Shown here: piece after piece, positions 45,490 to 53,684 of the stretch | Position numbering within the stretch: the stretch's first letter is position 1 | Layout of the letters: each line of letters opens with the position of its first letter | Assembly: GCF_001294335.1 (NCBI RefSeq) | Contig: NZ_LGKG01000142.1 | Coordinates: forward strand, 37,264 to 101,263 | Direction of reading: 5' to 3' | DNA from: Streptomyces chattanoogensis | GTDB lineage: Bacteria; Actinomycetota; Actinomycetes; Streptomycetales; Streptomycetaceae | Length of the DNA: 64,000 nucleotides | Notes under the pieces: model-generated | Databases searched by the model: none | Told to the model about the DNA's origin: nothing | What the model saw: only the letters and a program-made list of their open reading frames with translations | Made by a program: the position numbers and the translations under genes

Positions 45490-45777
45490 GGGCGCCGCGC
45501 GCCCATGGCCGTACGGGGGGGGGATCAACGGCCGGGCCCGCGACGGCCTCCCGACCAGCGCTGGGGACCCCACCCGGCGTTTCCGAAATGTCCCAAGAGC
45601 TCCGCCATCAGGCCGCTCCGGCGCCGTGCGATGCAGCCCGGCTTCCGGGGGATCAAGGAACGGCCCAGACGGAGCGAAGCGATGGGGTACGGGGCACCTC
45701 CCGCGCTCCTGAGGCGTGCGGGAGCACCGGTCGCCGCGGCCCTGCCGGCCCTGCCGGCCCTGATCCACCGGATGCAC
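45490..45777. other. Intergenic region with a degenerate family-B-like repeat
   Basis: 288 nt between the convergent S41 and nadK genes. A run of nine G at 45525-45533, a GGGCACCTCCCGCGCTCCTG segment at 45691-45710 that resembles the reverse complement of family B, and a CTGCCGGCC direct repeat near 45740. Likely contains the terminators of both genes, but none is clear-cut. Confidence 0.4.
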
Positions 45778-46719
45778 CTAGTGCGGCGCCCCCCGCCACC
45801 CCGCCACCGGCAGGGCGAACTTGGCCACCAGACGATCCGTGAAGGAGGCATGATGCAGCCGGGCCAGGCGCACGGGCACGGCGCCGCGGCGGACCTCGAC
45901 GCGGGCGCCCGCGGGGAGTTCGACGCTGCGGCGGCCGTCGCACCACAGCACACCGTGCGGGGTCTTGGGCTGGACCTCGACCGCCAGCACCGAACGCGGG
46001 GAGGTGACCAGCGGCTTGGCGAAGAGGGCATGCGCGCTGATCGGGACCATCAGCAGGGCCTCGACCTCGGGCCAGACCACCGGGCCGCCCGCCGAGAAGG
46101 CATACGCGGTCGAGCCGGTGGGGGTCGCGCAGACCACCCCGTCACCGCCGAAGCGCGAGACGGGCCGGCCGTCGACCTCGGTGACGACCTCCAGCATGCG
46201 CTCCCGCGCCGCCTTCTCCACGGACGCCTCGTTCAGCGCCCAGTCGGTGTGCACCACACTGCCGTTGTTGCGCACCAGGACGTCGAGGGTCATCCGCTCC
46301 TCGACCTCGTACGCGCGGGTGACGACCCGGTCGACAACCTTGTCGAGGTCGTCGCGTTCGGCCTCCGCCAGGAAGCCGACCCGGCCGAGGTTGACCCCGA
46401 GCATGGGTACCCCGGACGTCCGGGCGAAGTCCGCGCCGCGCAGCAGTGTGCCGTCGCCGCCGAGGACCACCAGGAGTTCGCAGCCCTCGGCCGCGCACTG
46501 CTCGGAGGCGACGCGTTCGACGGCCGTCGGCAGCGGCAGGTCCGCGGCCTCCTCCGCCAGCACCCGCACCCCGATGCCGCTGCGCAGCAGCCCCTGGACG
46601 ACGAGTTCGGCGCTGCGGATGGCCGCGGGACGGCCGGTGTGCGCGAGCAGGAAGATCTTCCGCTCCGCGCCGTTGTGTTCGTGTGCTGCGCTGCCTTCAA
46701 CTGCCTTGGTTGTGGTCAA
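45778..46719 (-). CDS. nadK: NAD kinase
   Basis: 313 residues from a TTG at 46719, whose first base pair group overlaps the tlyA stop (TTGA); GGAGG lies about 8 nt upstream, so this rare start is well supported. Motifs: LVVLGGDGTLLRGADFARTS with GGDGT at 87-91, then GVNLGRVGFLAEA, and the NAD-binding GDGVVCATPTGSTAYAFSAG. It phosphorylates NAD to NADP, using ATP or polyphosphate. The tlyA-nadK-recN order is conserved in actinobacteria. The C-terminal tail AGWRGAPH is slightly longer than usual. Confidence 0.95.
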   Translation of the reverse strand: MTTTKAVEGSAAHEHNGAERKIFLLAHTGRPAAIRSAELVVQGLLRSGIGVRVLAEEAADLPLPTAVERVASEQCAAEGCELLVVLGGDGTLLRGADFARTSGVPMLGVNLGRVGFLAEAERDDLDKVVDRVVTRAYEVEERMTLDVLVRNNGSVVHTDWALNEASVEKAARERMLEVVTEVDGRPVSRFGGDGVVCATPTGSTAYAFSAGGPVVWPEVEALLMVPISAHALFAKPLVTSPRSVLAVEVQPKTPHGVLWCDGRRSVELPAGARVEVRRGAVPVRLARLHHASFTDRLVAKFALPVAGWRGAPH

Positions 46720-47531
46720 CGAGGCCCCTCCGCCACTGCACGGTCGACATCCGCCGGGTCGAGTGCTGGCGCCCCGGCGCGCAGCCACAGAAAGTACTCG
46801 ACATTCCCGGAAGGTCCAGGCAGCGGGCTCGCGGTCACGCCAAGTACGCCGAGTCCGAGGTCCGCGGCCCGGCCCGCGACGCCGCGCACCGCCTCGGCCC
46901 GCAGCTCGGCGCTGCGCACGACCCCGCCGCTGCCCAGGCGTTCCTTGCCCACCTCGAACTGCGGCTTGACCATCATGACGAGGTCGGCGTCGGGGGCGGC
47001 GCAGGCGACAAGAGCGGGCAGGACCAGGCCGAGGGGGATGAAGGAGAGATCGCCGACGATGAGGTCGACGGGCTGCGAGTCGATCTGCTCGAGCGTCAAC
47101 TCGCGTACGTTCGTGCGGTCCTTCACAGTGACCCGGTCGTCGCTCTGCAGGGACCAGGCGAGCTGTCCGTAGCCGACGTCGACGGCGACCACATGTCCGG
47201 CCCCGGCGCGTAGCAGGACATCGGTGAAGCCGCCGGTGGAGGCGCCGGCGTCCAGCGCCCGGCGGCCCTTGATCCGCAGGCCCTGCGGGACGAAGGCGGC
47301 GAAGGCGCCGGCCAGCTTGTGGCCGCCGCGCGAGACGTAGTCGGGGTCCCCGGCGTCCTCGCGGACGACCACGGCCGCGCTGGTCTCCACCTGGGTGGCC
47401 GGCTTGGTCGCGGTGGTCCCGCCGACGGTCACCCGTCCGGCGGCGATCAGCTGGCTCGCGTGCTCGCGCGAGCGGGCCAGCTTGCGGCGCACCAGCTCCG
47501 CGTCGAGTCGGCGTCGTGCCACTCCTGCCAC
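46716..47531 (-). CDS. tlyA: TlyA-type rRNA 2'-O-methyltransferase
   Basis: 271 residues from the GTG at 47531. N-terminal S4 domain (RRLDAELVRRKLARSREHAS, then AAGRVTVGGTTATKPATQV) and C-terminal FtsJ/RrmJ-like methyltransferase: RALDAGASTGGFTDVLLRAG (SAM-binding), VDLIVGDLSFIPLGLVLPAL and MVKPQFEVG. In mycobacteria TlyA methylates C1409 of 16S and C1920 of 23S rRNA, and its loss gives capreomycin resistance. The start lies 7 nt after the stop of a small upstream gene whose end (AGGAGC) supplies the ribosome site, and the stop overlaps nadK, so three genes are coupled. Confidence 0.93.
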   Translation of the reverse strand: MAGVARRRLDAELVRRKLARSREHASQLIAAGRVTVGGTTATKPATQVETSAAVVVREDAGDPDYVSRGGHKLAGAFAAFVPQGLRIKGRRALDAGASTGGFTDVLLRAGAGHVVAVDVGYGQLAWSLQSDDRVTVKDRTNVRELTLEQIDSQPVDLIVGDLSFIPLGLVLPALVACAAPDADLVMMVKPQFEVGKERLGSGGVVRSAELRAEAVRGVAGRAADLGLGVLGVTASPLPGPSGNVEYFLWLRAGAPALDPADVDRAVAEGPR

Positions 47532-47538
47532 CTGTGGT

Positions 47539-47943
47539 TCAGCTCCTGTTGTCGTGCGTCGTCGAGAAAGTCGAGGAAGGTGTGGGCGGCCCGGGGCGCT
47601 GGTCGAGAGCGGCCAGTGCATCGCGCAGCCCACGGTGCACATCCTCGTACACCTCGAGGTGGCCGCTCACGGGGAGGTGGTCGGCATCGGCGAGACGCCG
47701 CAGCCGGGCATCGACCGCCGCATCGCCGGTGGGGGTCACCCCGACCCCGAGCGGCTCCGGCCCGGCGGGCCCGGCAGACTCGGCAGGCCCGGCAGCCTCC
47801 ACGGACCCGGCAGCCTCCACGGACCCCGCGGGCTCCCCGCTCGCGGCGGCCTCCCCCGGCCCGGCATGCTCCGGCCCGGCGGGCCCCGCAGGACCGCCCC
47901 CCGTGACTGCCTCCGGCCCCTGGCCGGACGTCGGCTCTTCCAT
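47539..47943 (-). CDS. Small Gly/Ala/Pro-rich protein coupled to tlyA
   Basis: 134 residues from the ATG at 47943. The first 80 are disordered (repeats of E-A-A-G-S-V and P-A-G-P) and include an 18-bp direct repeat (47788-47823). The C-terminal part, AVDARLRRLADADHLPVSGH then LEVYEDVHRGLRDALAAL, is an ordered helical unit conserved in context before tlyA in Streptomyces. No known enzyme motif. Its stop codon lies 7 nt before the tlyA start and carries the tlyA ribosome site. Confidence 0.7.
   Translation of the reverse strand: MEEPTSGQGPEAVTGGGPAGPAGPEHAGPGEAAASGEPAGSVEAAGSVEAAGPAESAGPAGPEPLGVGVTPTGDAAVDARLRRLADADHLPVSGHLEVYEDVHRGLRDALAALDQRPGPPTPSSTFSTTHDNRS
47788..47823. repeat. 18-bp tandem direct repeat, two copies
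   Basis: CCCGGCAGCCTCCACGGA occurs twice in tandem (47788-47805 and 47806-47823), inside the disordered part of the tlyA-coupled gene. In frame, it duplicates six residues (S-V-E-A-A-G). Confidence 0.9.
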
Positions 47944-48017
47944 ACCCCCGACGCTACCTTGGCGCAGGCCGTCCACGGCGAACGAGCCGCCCACGACCTG
48001 GCGTATCGTCGCTCACG

Positions 48018-48365
48018 ATGGCAACCCTCGACCAGTGCCGCGCCGCGCTCGACCGGCTGGCCCAGAACATGACCACGGCGGACGGCGACGTACGCAGCGC
48101 CGCCGCCCTCGACCGCTCACTCAGCTGCCGCATCACCGACCTGGACGTGACCTTCCTCGGCCGCCTGGCCGACGGCACCATCAAGGGCATCACCAGCGTC
48201 CCCGGCCCGCCGCCGCACAAGGCCGAGGTCCGCCTCGCCATGTCCGGCGACGATCTGCTGGCGCTGGTGGACGGCCAACTCAACTTCGCCAGGGCCTGGG
48301 GCAGCGGCCGCGTCAGGCTGGAGGCGAGCCTGCGCGACCTGCTGCGCCTCAGGACGCTGCTGTAG
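48018..48365 (+). CDS. SCP2 sterol-binding domain protein
   Basis: 115 residues, a single SCP2-like domain: AALDRLAQNMTTADGDVRSA, then LSCRITDLDVTFLGRLADGTIKGI, with the later AEVRLAMSGDDLLALVDGQL and FARAWGSGRVRLEASLRDLLR typical of the fold's last sheet and helix. Such proteins bind lipids, though the ligand in Streptomyces is unknown. The gene is convergent with the siderophore ATPase gene and overlaps its 3' end by 17 bp. No signal peptide. Confidence 0.8.
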   Translation: MATLDQCRAALDRLAQNMTTADGDVRSAAALDRSLSCRITDLDVTFLGRLADGTIKGITSVPGPPPHKAEVRLAMSGDDLLALVDGQLNFARAWGSGRVRLEASLRDLLRLRTLL

Positions 48366-49203
48366 CCGACGCCGTCGGCACCGCGGAGGCGGTCACCGCA
48401 GCCGCGGCCGCCGCCTTACGGGGCTTGCGCGCCGCCGGGACGATGAGCGGAGTGCCGGTCTCCGGATCGTCGATGACCTGGCAGGACAGGCCGAAGACCC
48501 GCTGCACCAGCTCGGCCGTGACCACCTCGCACGGCGCGCCCTCGGCGATCACGGCGCCGTCCTTCATGGCGATGAGATGGGTCGCGTAACGGGCGGCGTG
48601 GTTGAGGTCGTGCAGCACGGCCACCAGGGTGCGCCCCTGTTCCTCGTGCAGCTCCGCGCACAGGTCCAGCACCTCGATCTGATGCTGGATGTCCAGGTAT
48701 GTCGTCGGCTCGTCCAGCAGGAACAGCGGCGTCTGCTGGGCCAGTGCCATCGCGATCCAGACGCGCTGCCGCTGCCCGCCGGAGAGTTCGTCGACATAGC
48801 GCTCGGCCAGCCCGCCGACGCCGGTGGCCGCCATCGACTCCTGGACGATCCGCTCGTCCTCGGCCGACCACTGCCGCAGCAGCCCCTGGTGCGGATAGCG
48901 GCCGCGCGCCACCAGGTCCGCGACGGTGATCCCGTCCGGCGCGACGGAGGTCTGGGGCAGCAGTCCGAGCGTGCGGGCGACCTTCTTGGCGGGGAGGGAG
49001 GAGATCGCCGAACCGTCCAGCAGCACCGATCCCGCGCTGGGCTTCAGCATCCGTGACAGGGCGCGCAGCAGCGTCGACTTGCCGCAGGCGTTCGGGCCGA
49101 CGATGACCGTGAAGGAGTGGTCGGGGATGGTGACCGAGAGGTTCTCGGCGATGACCCGCTGGTCGTAGGCGAGGGTGACGTTCTCGGCCGCGAGACGGCT
49201 CAC
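48349..49203 (-). CDS. Siderophore ABC transporter ATP-binding protein
   Basis: 284 residues from the GTG at 49203 (AGGAG 7 nt upstream). Walker A GPNACGKSTLLRALSRML; Q-loop LGLLPQTSVAPDG; signature ELSGGQRQRVWIAMALAQQ; Walker B FLLDEPTTYLDIQHQIEVLD; H-loop VLHDLNHAARYATH. FepC/FhuC family: the D-L-N-H-A and L-D-I-Q-H-Q details are of the iron-siderophore type. It energises import with the two FecCD permeases encoded 177 nt upstream on the same strand. A long Ala/Lys tail closes the protein. Its 3' end overlaps the SCP2 gene by 17 bp. Confidence 0.94.
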   Translation of the reverse strand: MSRLAAENVTLAYDQRVIAENLSVTIPDHSFTVIVGPNACGKSTLLRALSRMLKPSAGSVLLDGSAISSLPAKKVARTLGLLPQTSVAPDGITVADLVARGRYPHQGLLRQWSAEDERIVQESMAATGVGGLAERYVDELSGGQRQRVWIAMALAQQTPLFLLDEPTTYLDIQHQIEVLDLCAELHEEQGRTLVAVLHDLNHAARYATHLIAMKDGAVIAEGAPCEVVTAELVQRVFGLSCQVIDDPETGTPLIVPAARKPRKAAAAAAVTASAVPTASATAAS

Positions 49204-49379
49204 TTCGGGACTCCTGGGGATTGTCGTGATCACTGCTGTTGTCCGGCGGGCGCGAGGGGCGCGGCGGAGGCGGTCGGTACGCGGCGGGGGCGGTCGGCAG
49301 GCAGCGAAACGCGGCGCCGGCGGGAGGACGCAGACATCCGGCCGTACCGCTCCGCCCCGCGGCCACACCCGCCCCGCCG

Positions 49380-50492
49380 TCACATCCGCCCCACCCGCCG
49401 CTCCCTGGCCAGCAGCCACAGCAGATAGCCGCCGCCGAGTACGCCGGTCAGCACCCCCACCGGCAGCTGGTCGGCGCCGAAGAGACGTTGCGCGGACCAG
49501 TCCGCGGCGACCAGCAGGACGGCGCCCATCAGGGCGGCGGGCAGCAGGTTGGGGCCGGGGGACCGGGTGAGGCGACGGGCGAGCTGGGGCGCGGTGAGGG
49601 CCACGAAGGCGATGGGCCCGGTCGCGGCGGTGGCGGAGGCGACGAGCAGCACCGCGGCGAGCAGCGTCACGACGCGGACCCGGTCGACCCGTACGCCGAG
49701 CGCATACGCGGCGTCGTCGCCCATCTCCAGCATCCGCAGCGGCCGTCCGTGGAGCAGCAGCAGCGGGAGGAGGGCGGCGCAGACGGCGGCCAGCGGCCCG
49801 ACCTGGTCCCAGTCGCGGCCGTTGAGGGAGCCGTTCATCCAGATGGTGGCCCGGGTCGCCTCGACGATGTTGGCCTTGGTGAGGAGGTACAGCACGAGGG
49901 CGTAGAGCATCGCGGAGGCGCCGATTCCGACGAGCACGAAGCGGTAGCCCTGGATGCCGCGCTTCCAGGCGAGCAGGAAGATGGCGACGCCGGTGGCCAC
50001 TCCGCCGACGACGGATCCGGCGGCGACCGCGACGGTCCCGCCCTGGAAGTAGACGATGACGACCAGCGCGCCGACGGACGACCCCTGGGCGAAGCCCAGC
50101 ACGTCGGGGCTGCCGAGCGGGTTGCGGGAGACGGCCTGGAAGACCGCCCCGGAGATCCCGAACGCGGCGCCGGCCAGCAGTCCCACCAGGACGCGCGGCA
50201 GCCGGAGGTCCTGGACGATGAATTCCTGGCCCGGGTTGCCGCCGCCGGTGAGGGTGCTCAGCACCTCGGCGGGCGTCATCGGGTAGTCGCCGGAGCCGAT
50301 CAGCGCGATCGCGGCGGCCAGCGCGAGGGCCAGCAGCAGGAGGCAGGCGAGCAGGGCGCGTACGTCCAGCCGCAGCGAGAGCCCGCCCCGCGTCCGCACG
50401 GCCCGTACGCCCCGGACCCCCTTCACACCCGCCCCGGACTCCCCGGACACCTCGGACTCCCCAGGCTTCACGGTCGTACTGGTCGTACTCAC
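49380..50492 (-). CDS. FecCD-family siderophore permease (second)
   Basis: 370 residues from the GTG at 50492, which overlaps the upstream permease stop by 4 nt. About ten membrane segments. FecCD motifs: RLPRVLVGLLAGAAFGISGA, FQAVSRNPLGSPDVLGFAQG, and ATAATGPIAFVALTAPQLAR followed by RRLTRS (the cytoplasmic G-loop contacting the ATPase). FepG/FhuB-type. It pairs with the preceding permease to form the channel. A cytoplasmic leader of about 45 residues contains a GVRGVRAVR repeat. Regulated with its partners by the iron box at 51598-51616 (inference). Confidence 0.93.
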   Translation of the reverse strand: MSTTSTTVKPGESEVSGESGAGVKGVRGVRAVRTRGGLSLRLDVRALLACLLLLALALAAAIALIGSGDYPMTPAEVLSTLTGGGNPGQEFIVQDLRLPRVLVGLLAGAAFGISGAVFQAVSRNPLGSPDVLGFAQGSSVGALVVIVYFQGGTVAVAAGSVVGGVATGVAIFLLAWKRGIQGYRFVLVGIGASAMLYALVLYLLTKANIVEATRATIWMNGSLNGRDWDQVGPLAAVCAALLPLLLLHGRPLRMLEMGDDAAYALGVRVDRVRVVTLLAAVLLVASATAATGPIAFVALTAPQLARRLTRSPGPNLLPAALMGAVLLVAADWSAQRLFGADQLPVGVLTGVLGGGYLLWLLARERRVGRM

Positions 50493-51592
50493 AGCTGGGC
50501 CATCCTCCGACGCCGTACGAGATAGATGAAGACCGGTCCGCCGATGACGGCCGTGACGATGCCGACCTGCAGTTCGCCCGGCCGGGCCGCCACCCGGCCG
50601 AGGATGTCCGCGCCGAGCAGCAGGACCGGCGAGAGCACCGCGGAGTACGGCAGGATCCAGCGCATGTCGGGCCCGGTGAGGGCCCGTACGGCATGCGGGA
50701 CCATCAGGCCGACATAGACGATCGGCCCGCAGACCGCGGTCGCGCCGCCGCACAGCAGGGTGACCGCGAGCATCGCCAGGACGCGGGTGCGGGTCAGCTT
50801 GGTGCCCAGGGCGCGCGCCTGGTCGTCGCCGAGCGCGATGGCGTTCAGCGGCCGGGCGAGCAGCAGGGCGAGGACCGCGCCGACGGCGAGGAACGGTGCG
50901 ATGCCGGTGACCGTGGGCATGGTGGCCGAGGCCAGCGAACCGACCGTCCAGAAGCGCATCTTGTCCAGCGCCGCGGTGTCCGTGAGGTTGACGGCGTTGA
51001 GGTAGCCGGTGAGCACGGCGGTGAGTGCGGTACCGGCCAGGGCGAGCCGTACGGGAGTGGCGCTGCGGGTGCCGCCGAGGACGTAGACGGCGACATTGAC
51101 CACCGCGGCGCCGAGGAAGGCGAACCACACATAGCCCGTCAGCGAGGTGACGCCCAGGAAGCTGATGGCGGAGACGACCGCCGCCGAGGCACCGGCGTTG
51201 ATACCGAGAACTCCGGGGTCGGCGAGGGGATTCCGGGTCAGCGCCTGCATGACCGTACCGGCCAGGCCCAGGGCGGCGCCGACGATCAGTCCGAGGAGGG
51301 TGCGGGGCAGCCGCACATCGCGGATGACGACGTCGGTGGCGGATCCGGAGTAGTGGAAGAGCCCGTGCCAGACCTGGTCGAGGGGGATCTGTTTGGCACC
51401 GACGGCGATGCCCGCGACGGTGATGACGGCCAGTACGGCCACGGAGGCGGCCAGCCCCGCGAAGGGGGCACCTCCCATGCCCATAAGGCAATGGGGGAAG
51501 GTGAGCCGCCGGCGCCGCGGCGCCGCCCGGTCCGGGGCCGTGGCCGCCGTGGTCGCTACGGGAGTTGCTTCGGGGGGACTGTCAGCCAACAC
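50489..51592 (-). CDS. FecCD-family siderophore permease (first)
   Basis: 367 residues; a GTG start at 51592 only 6 nt from the iron box and with no clear ribosome site, consistent with a very short or leaderless mRNA. FecCD motifs: RLPRTLLGLIVGAALGLAGT, MQALTRNPLADPGVLGINAG and GPIVYVGLMVPHAVRALTGP. Residues 32-44 (F-P-H-C-L-M-G-M-G-G-A-P-F) come from repeat B4, inserted in the cytoplasmic leader just before the first membrane helix. It is the first gene of the import unit and coupled to the second permease. Confidence 0.92.
   Translation of the reverse strand: MLADSPPEATPVATTAATAPDRAAPRRRRLTFPHCLMGMGGAPFAGLAASVAVLAVITVAGIAVGAKQIPLDQVWHGLFHYSGSATDVVIRDVRLPRTLLGLIVGAALGLAGTVMQALTRNPLADPGVLGINAGASAAVVSAISFLGVTSLTGYVWFAFLGAAVVNVAVYVLGGTRSATPVRLALAGTALTAVLTGYLNAVNLTDTAALDKMRFWTVGSLASATMPTVTGIAPFLAVGAVLALLLARPLNAIALGDDQARALGTKLTRTRVLAMLAVTLLCGGATAVCGPIVYVGLMVPHAVRALTGPDMRWILPYSAVLSPVLLLGADILGRVAARPGELQVGIVTAVIGGPVFIYLVRRRRMAQL
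51461..51499 (-). repeat. Interspersed repeat family B, copy 4 (inside the FecCD permease gene)
   Basis: On the minus strand it reads TTCCCCCATTGCCTTATGGG then CATGGGAGGTGCCCCCTTC, in the coding strand of the permease and the same phase as the other coding copies (the last codons give G-G-A-P-F). It encodes residues 32-44. Confidence 0.85.
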
Positions 51593-51597
51593 GAGAG

Positions 51598-51616
51598 TTA
51601 GGTTAGCCTACCCTCA
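51598..51616. promoter_or_regulatory. Iron box (IdeR/DmdR operator) for siderophore uptake genes
   Basis: TTAGGTTAGCCTACCCTCA matches the 19-bp TTAGGTTAGGCTMACCTAA consensus at most positions, in the gap between the divergent permease and binding-protein genes. With Fe(II) bound, DmdR1/IdeR should repress both directions. Confidence 0.85.
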
Positions 51617-51669
51617 CATCGCCCGGCCTTGAGGGCCCCCGCCCCCTCCCAGAGAGAAGCGCACCCACC

Positions 51670-52698
51670 ATGAGCACCACCCGAAGCGTAACTGTGTCCC
51701 GCCGCGGAATCCTGGCCGCGGGCGGCGCCGTCGGCATCGGCGCCCTGCTCGCCGCCTGCGGTGGTGACAAGGGTGCGGCGGGCGCCAACGGCGTTGCCAA
51801 GGGCGGCCCGTGGTCCTTCACCGACGACCGGAAGCAGAAGGTCTCCCTCGACCACACCCCGCAGCACATCGTCGCCTTCACCGGCACCGCCGCCGCACTG
51901 CACGACTTCGGCATCGACGAGCAGATAGTCGGCGTCTTCGGCCCGACCAGGCTCAAGAACGGCAAGCCCGATCCGCAGGCCGGCGACCTGGACATCAGCA
52001 AGGTCACCATCCTCGGCAACGCCTACGACCAGTTCAACGTCGAGAAGTACGCGGGCCTGAGCCCCGATCTGCTGATCACCAACATGTTCGAGCCGGGCGC
52101 CCTGTGGTTCGTCCCAGACGACAGCAAGGACAAGATCACCGGGCTGGCCAAGTCCGTCGCGATCACCTCCGCCCGTGTGCCGCTGCTCACCATCATCGAG
52201 CGGTACGCCGAGCTGGCGAAGTCGCTGGGCGCCGACCTGAAGGCCAAGAAGGTCACCGACGCCAAGGCCCGCTTCGAAAAGGCCGCCGCCGCACTGCGCA
52301 AGGCCGCCACATCGCACCCCGTCAAGGTGCTCGCCTGCTCCGGCAGCGCCGGTCTCTTCTACGCCTCCAACCCCGGCATCAGTGCCGACCTCATGTACTT
52401 CAAGTCCCTCGGTGTCGACCTGATCGTCCCCGACCACCTCGACAAGGGCGGCTACTTCGAGAGCCTGAGCTGGGAGAACGCCGACAAGTACCGGGCCGAT
52501 GTCCTGCTGCTGGACAACCGGACGGCCACCCTCCAGCCCAAGGACCTGGCCGCCAAGCCCTCCTGGGCCAAGCTTCCCGCCGTCAAGGCCGGCCAGGTCA
52601 CGCCCTGGTCGAGCGAGCCGCGCTTCTCGTACGCGGGCGCGGCACCGCTGCTCGAGTCGCTCACCAAGGCGATCGAAGGCGCCAAGAAGGTCAGCTGA
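51670..52698 (+). CDS. Ferric-siderophore binding lipoprotein
   Basis: 342 residues. A Tat-like leader (VSRRGILAAGGAVGIGALLA) ends in the lipobox LLAAC with the lipidated C30. The binding-protein fold has two lobes: QHIVAFTGTAAALHDFGIDE, LSPDLLITNMFEPGALWFVP, and the second lobe SADLMYFKSLGVDLIVPDHL with ALGDEN-like YFESLSWENADKYRADVLL. FepB/FhuD family. It captures a ferric hydroxamate outside the membrane and hands it to the permeases. The desABCD cluster 4 kb on makes desferrioxamine, so ferrioxamine is the likely ligand (DesE-like), inferred from context. Preceded by the iron box. Confidence 0.92.
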   Translation: MSTTRSVTVSRRGILAAGGAVGIGALLAACGGDKGAAGANGVAKGGPWSFTDDRKQKVSLDHTPQHIVAFTGTAAALHDFGIDEQIVGVFGPTRLKNGKPDPQAGDLDISKVTILGNAYDQFNVEKYAGLSPDLLITNMFEPGALWFVPDDSKDKITGLAKSVAITSARVPLLTIIERYAELAKSLGADLKAKKVTDAKARFEKAAAALRKAATSHPVKVLACSGSAGLFYASNPGISADLMYFKSLGVDLIVPDHLDKGGYFESLSWENADKYRADVLLLDNRTATLQPKDLAAKPSWAKLPAVKAGQVTPWSSEPRFSYAGAAPLLESLTKAIEGAKKVS

Positions 52699-52780
52699 GG
52701 TGACGGCCGCGGCGGATCACCGGCACCGGCCCGCCGCGGTCTCCCAACCCCCGCCACCCCCCGCACGGAAGGTCCCCGAC

Positions 52781-53656
52781 ATGACCACGACCGCCGCCCC
52801 CGCCACCGCGCCCTTCCGCTTCTTCGATGTCCATGTCGTCCGCACCAGGCGGGTGAGCCCCTCCGTCGTCCGCGTCACCTTCGGCGGCGAACGGCTGGAC
52901 GCCCTGGCGTCCGGCGGCCGCGACCAGCGCTTCAAGCTCTTCCTCCCGCAGCCGCACCAGGACCGGCCGGTCTTCGAGGACACCTCGGACGGCTGGTACA
53001 CCACCTGGCGCGCGCAGGATCCGGCCGAGCGCCCGCTGATGCGCTCGTACACGATCCGCGAAAAGCGGTGTCACTCCGGGGAGTTCGACGTGGACTTCGC
53101 GCTGCACGGTGCCGGGCACGGCACGGCGGCGGGCGGTCCCGCGGCCCGCTGGGCCGCCGGCGCCCGGCCCGGCGACCGGCTGACCGTCCTCGCCCCGGTC
53201 GTCGAGGACAACGGCGGCGTCGACTTCCGGCCACCCACGGGCACCGACTGGATCCTGCTCACCGGCGACGAGACGGCGCTGCCCGCCATCGCCGGCATCC
53301 TGTCCTGGCTGTCCCCCGGCACCCGGGCCAAGGTCTGGATCGAGATCGCCCACGAGGACGACCGTCAGCCGCTGCCCACCTTCGCCGACGCCGACATCAC
53401 CTGGCTCGTACGGGACGGCGACCCCGGCCGGCTGCCGGCGGCCCTGCGCACCGCCGAACTGCCCGAGGGCACCCCGTACGCCTGGATCGCCGGCGAGGCC
53501 GGGACCGTCAAGGCCGTCCGCCGGCATCTCGTAAGGGACCGCGGAATCGACCGCAGGGCCGTGAAGTTCACCGGCTACTGGCGGCGCGGCGCCACCGAGG
53601 AGGACCTGCTCGCGGAGCTGACGGCGGGCACGGCACCGGCGGACGGCGAGGACTGA
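52781..53656 (+). CDS. Siderophore-interacting protein (FAD/NAD(P)H ferric-siderophore reductase)
   Basis: 291 residues. FAD-binding SIP domain: RRVSPSVVRVTFGGERLDAL, then RSYTIREKRCHSGEFDVDFAL (R-x-Y-T-[IV]-R flavin motif). The second half, ILLTGDETALPAIAGILSWL, is the NAD(P) domain of the ViuB/SIP family, followed by WIAGEAGTVKAVRRHLVRDR and FTGYWRRGATE. The enzyme reduces Fe(III) in imported siderophore to release Fe(II). In Streptomyces coelicolor the homologue is desF beside desE. It follows the binding-protein gene by 82 nt, in the same unit. No signal peptide, so cytoplasmic. Confidence 0.92.
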   Translation: MTTTAAPATAPFRFFDVHVVRTRRVSPSVVRVTFGGERLDALASGGRDQRFKLFLPQPHQDRPVFEDTSDGWYTTWRAQDPAERPLMRSYTIREKRCHSGEFDVDFALHGAGHGTAAGGPAARWAAGARPGDRLTVLAPVVEDNGGVDFRPPTGTDWILLTGDETALPAIAGILSWLSPGTRAKVWIEIAHEDDRQPLPTFADADITWLVRDGDPGRLPAALRTAELPEGTPYAWIAGEAGTVKAVRRHLVRDRGIDRRAVKFTGYWRRGATEEDLLAELTAGTAPADGED

Positions 53657-53684
53657 CCGACGACGCTGACCGGACGCGCCCGCC

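Noticed and set aside
45683..45726. Possible fifth copy of repeat family B
   Set aside because: Only the GGGCACCTCCC core matches and the arms differ; kept as a degenerate relative in the intergenic note, not as a full copy.
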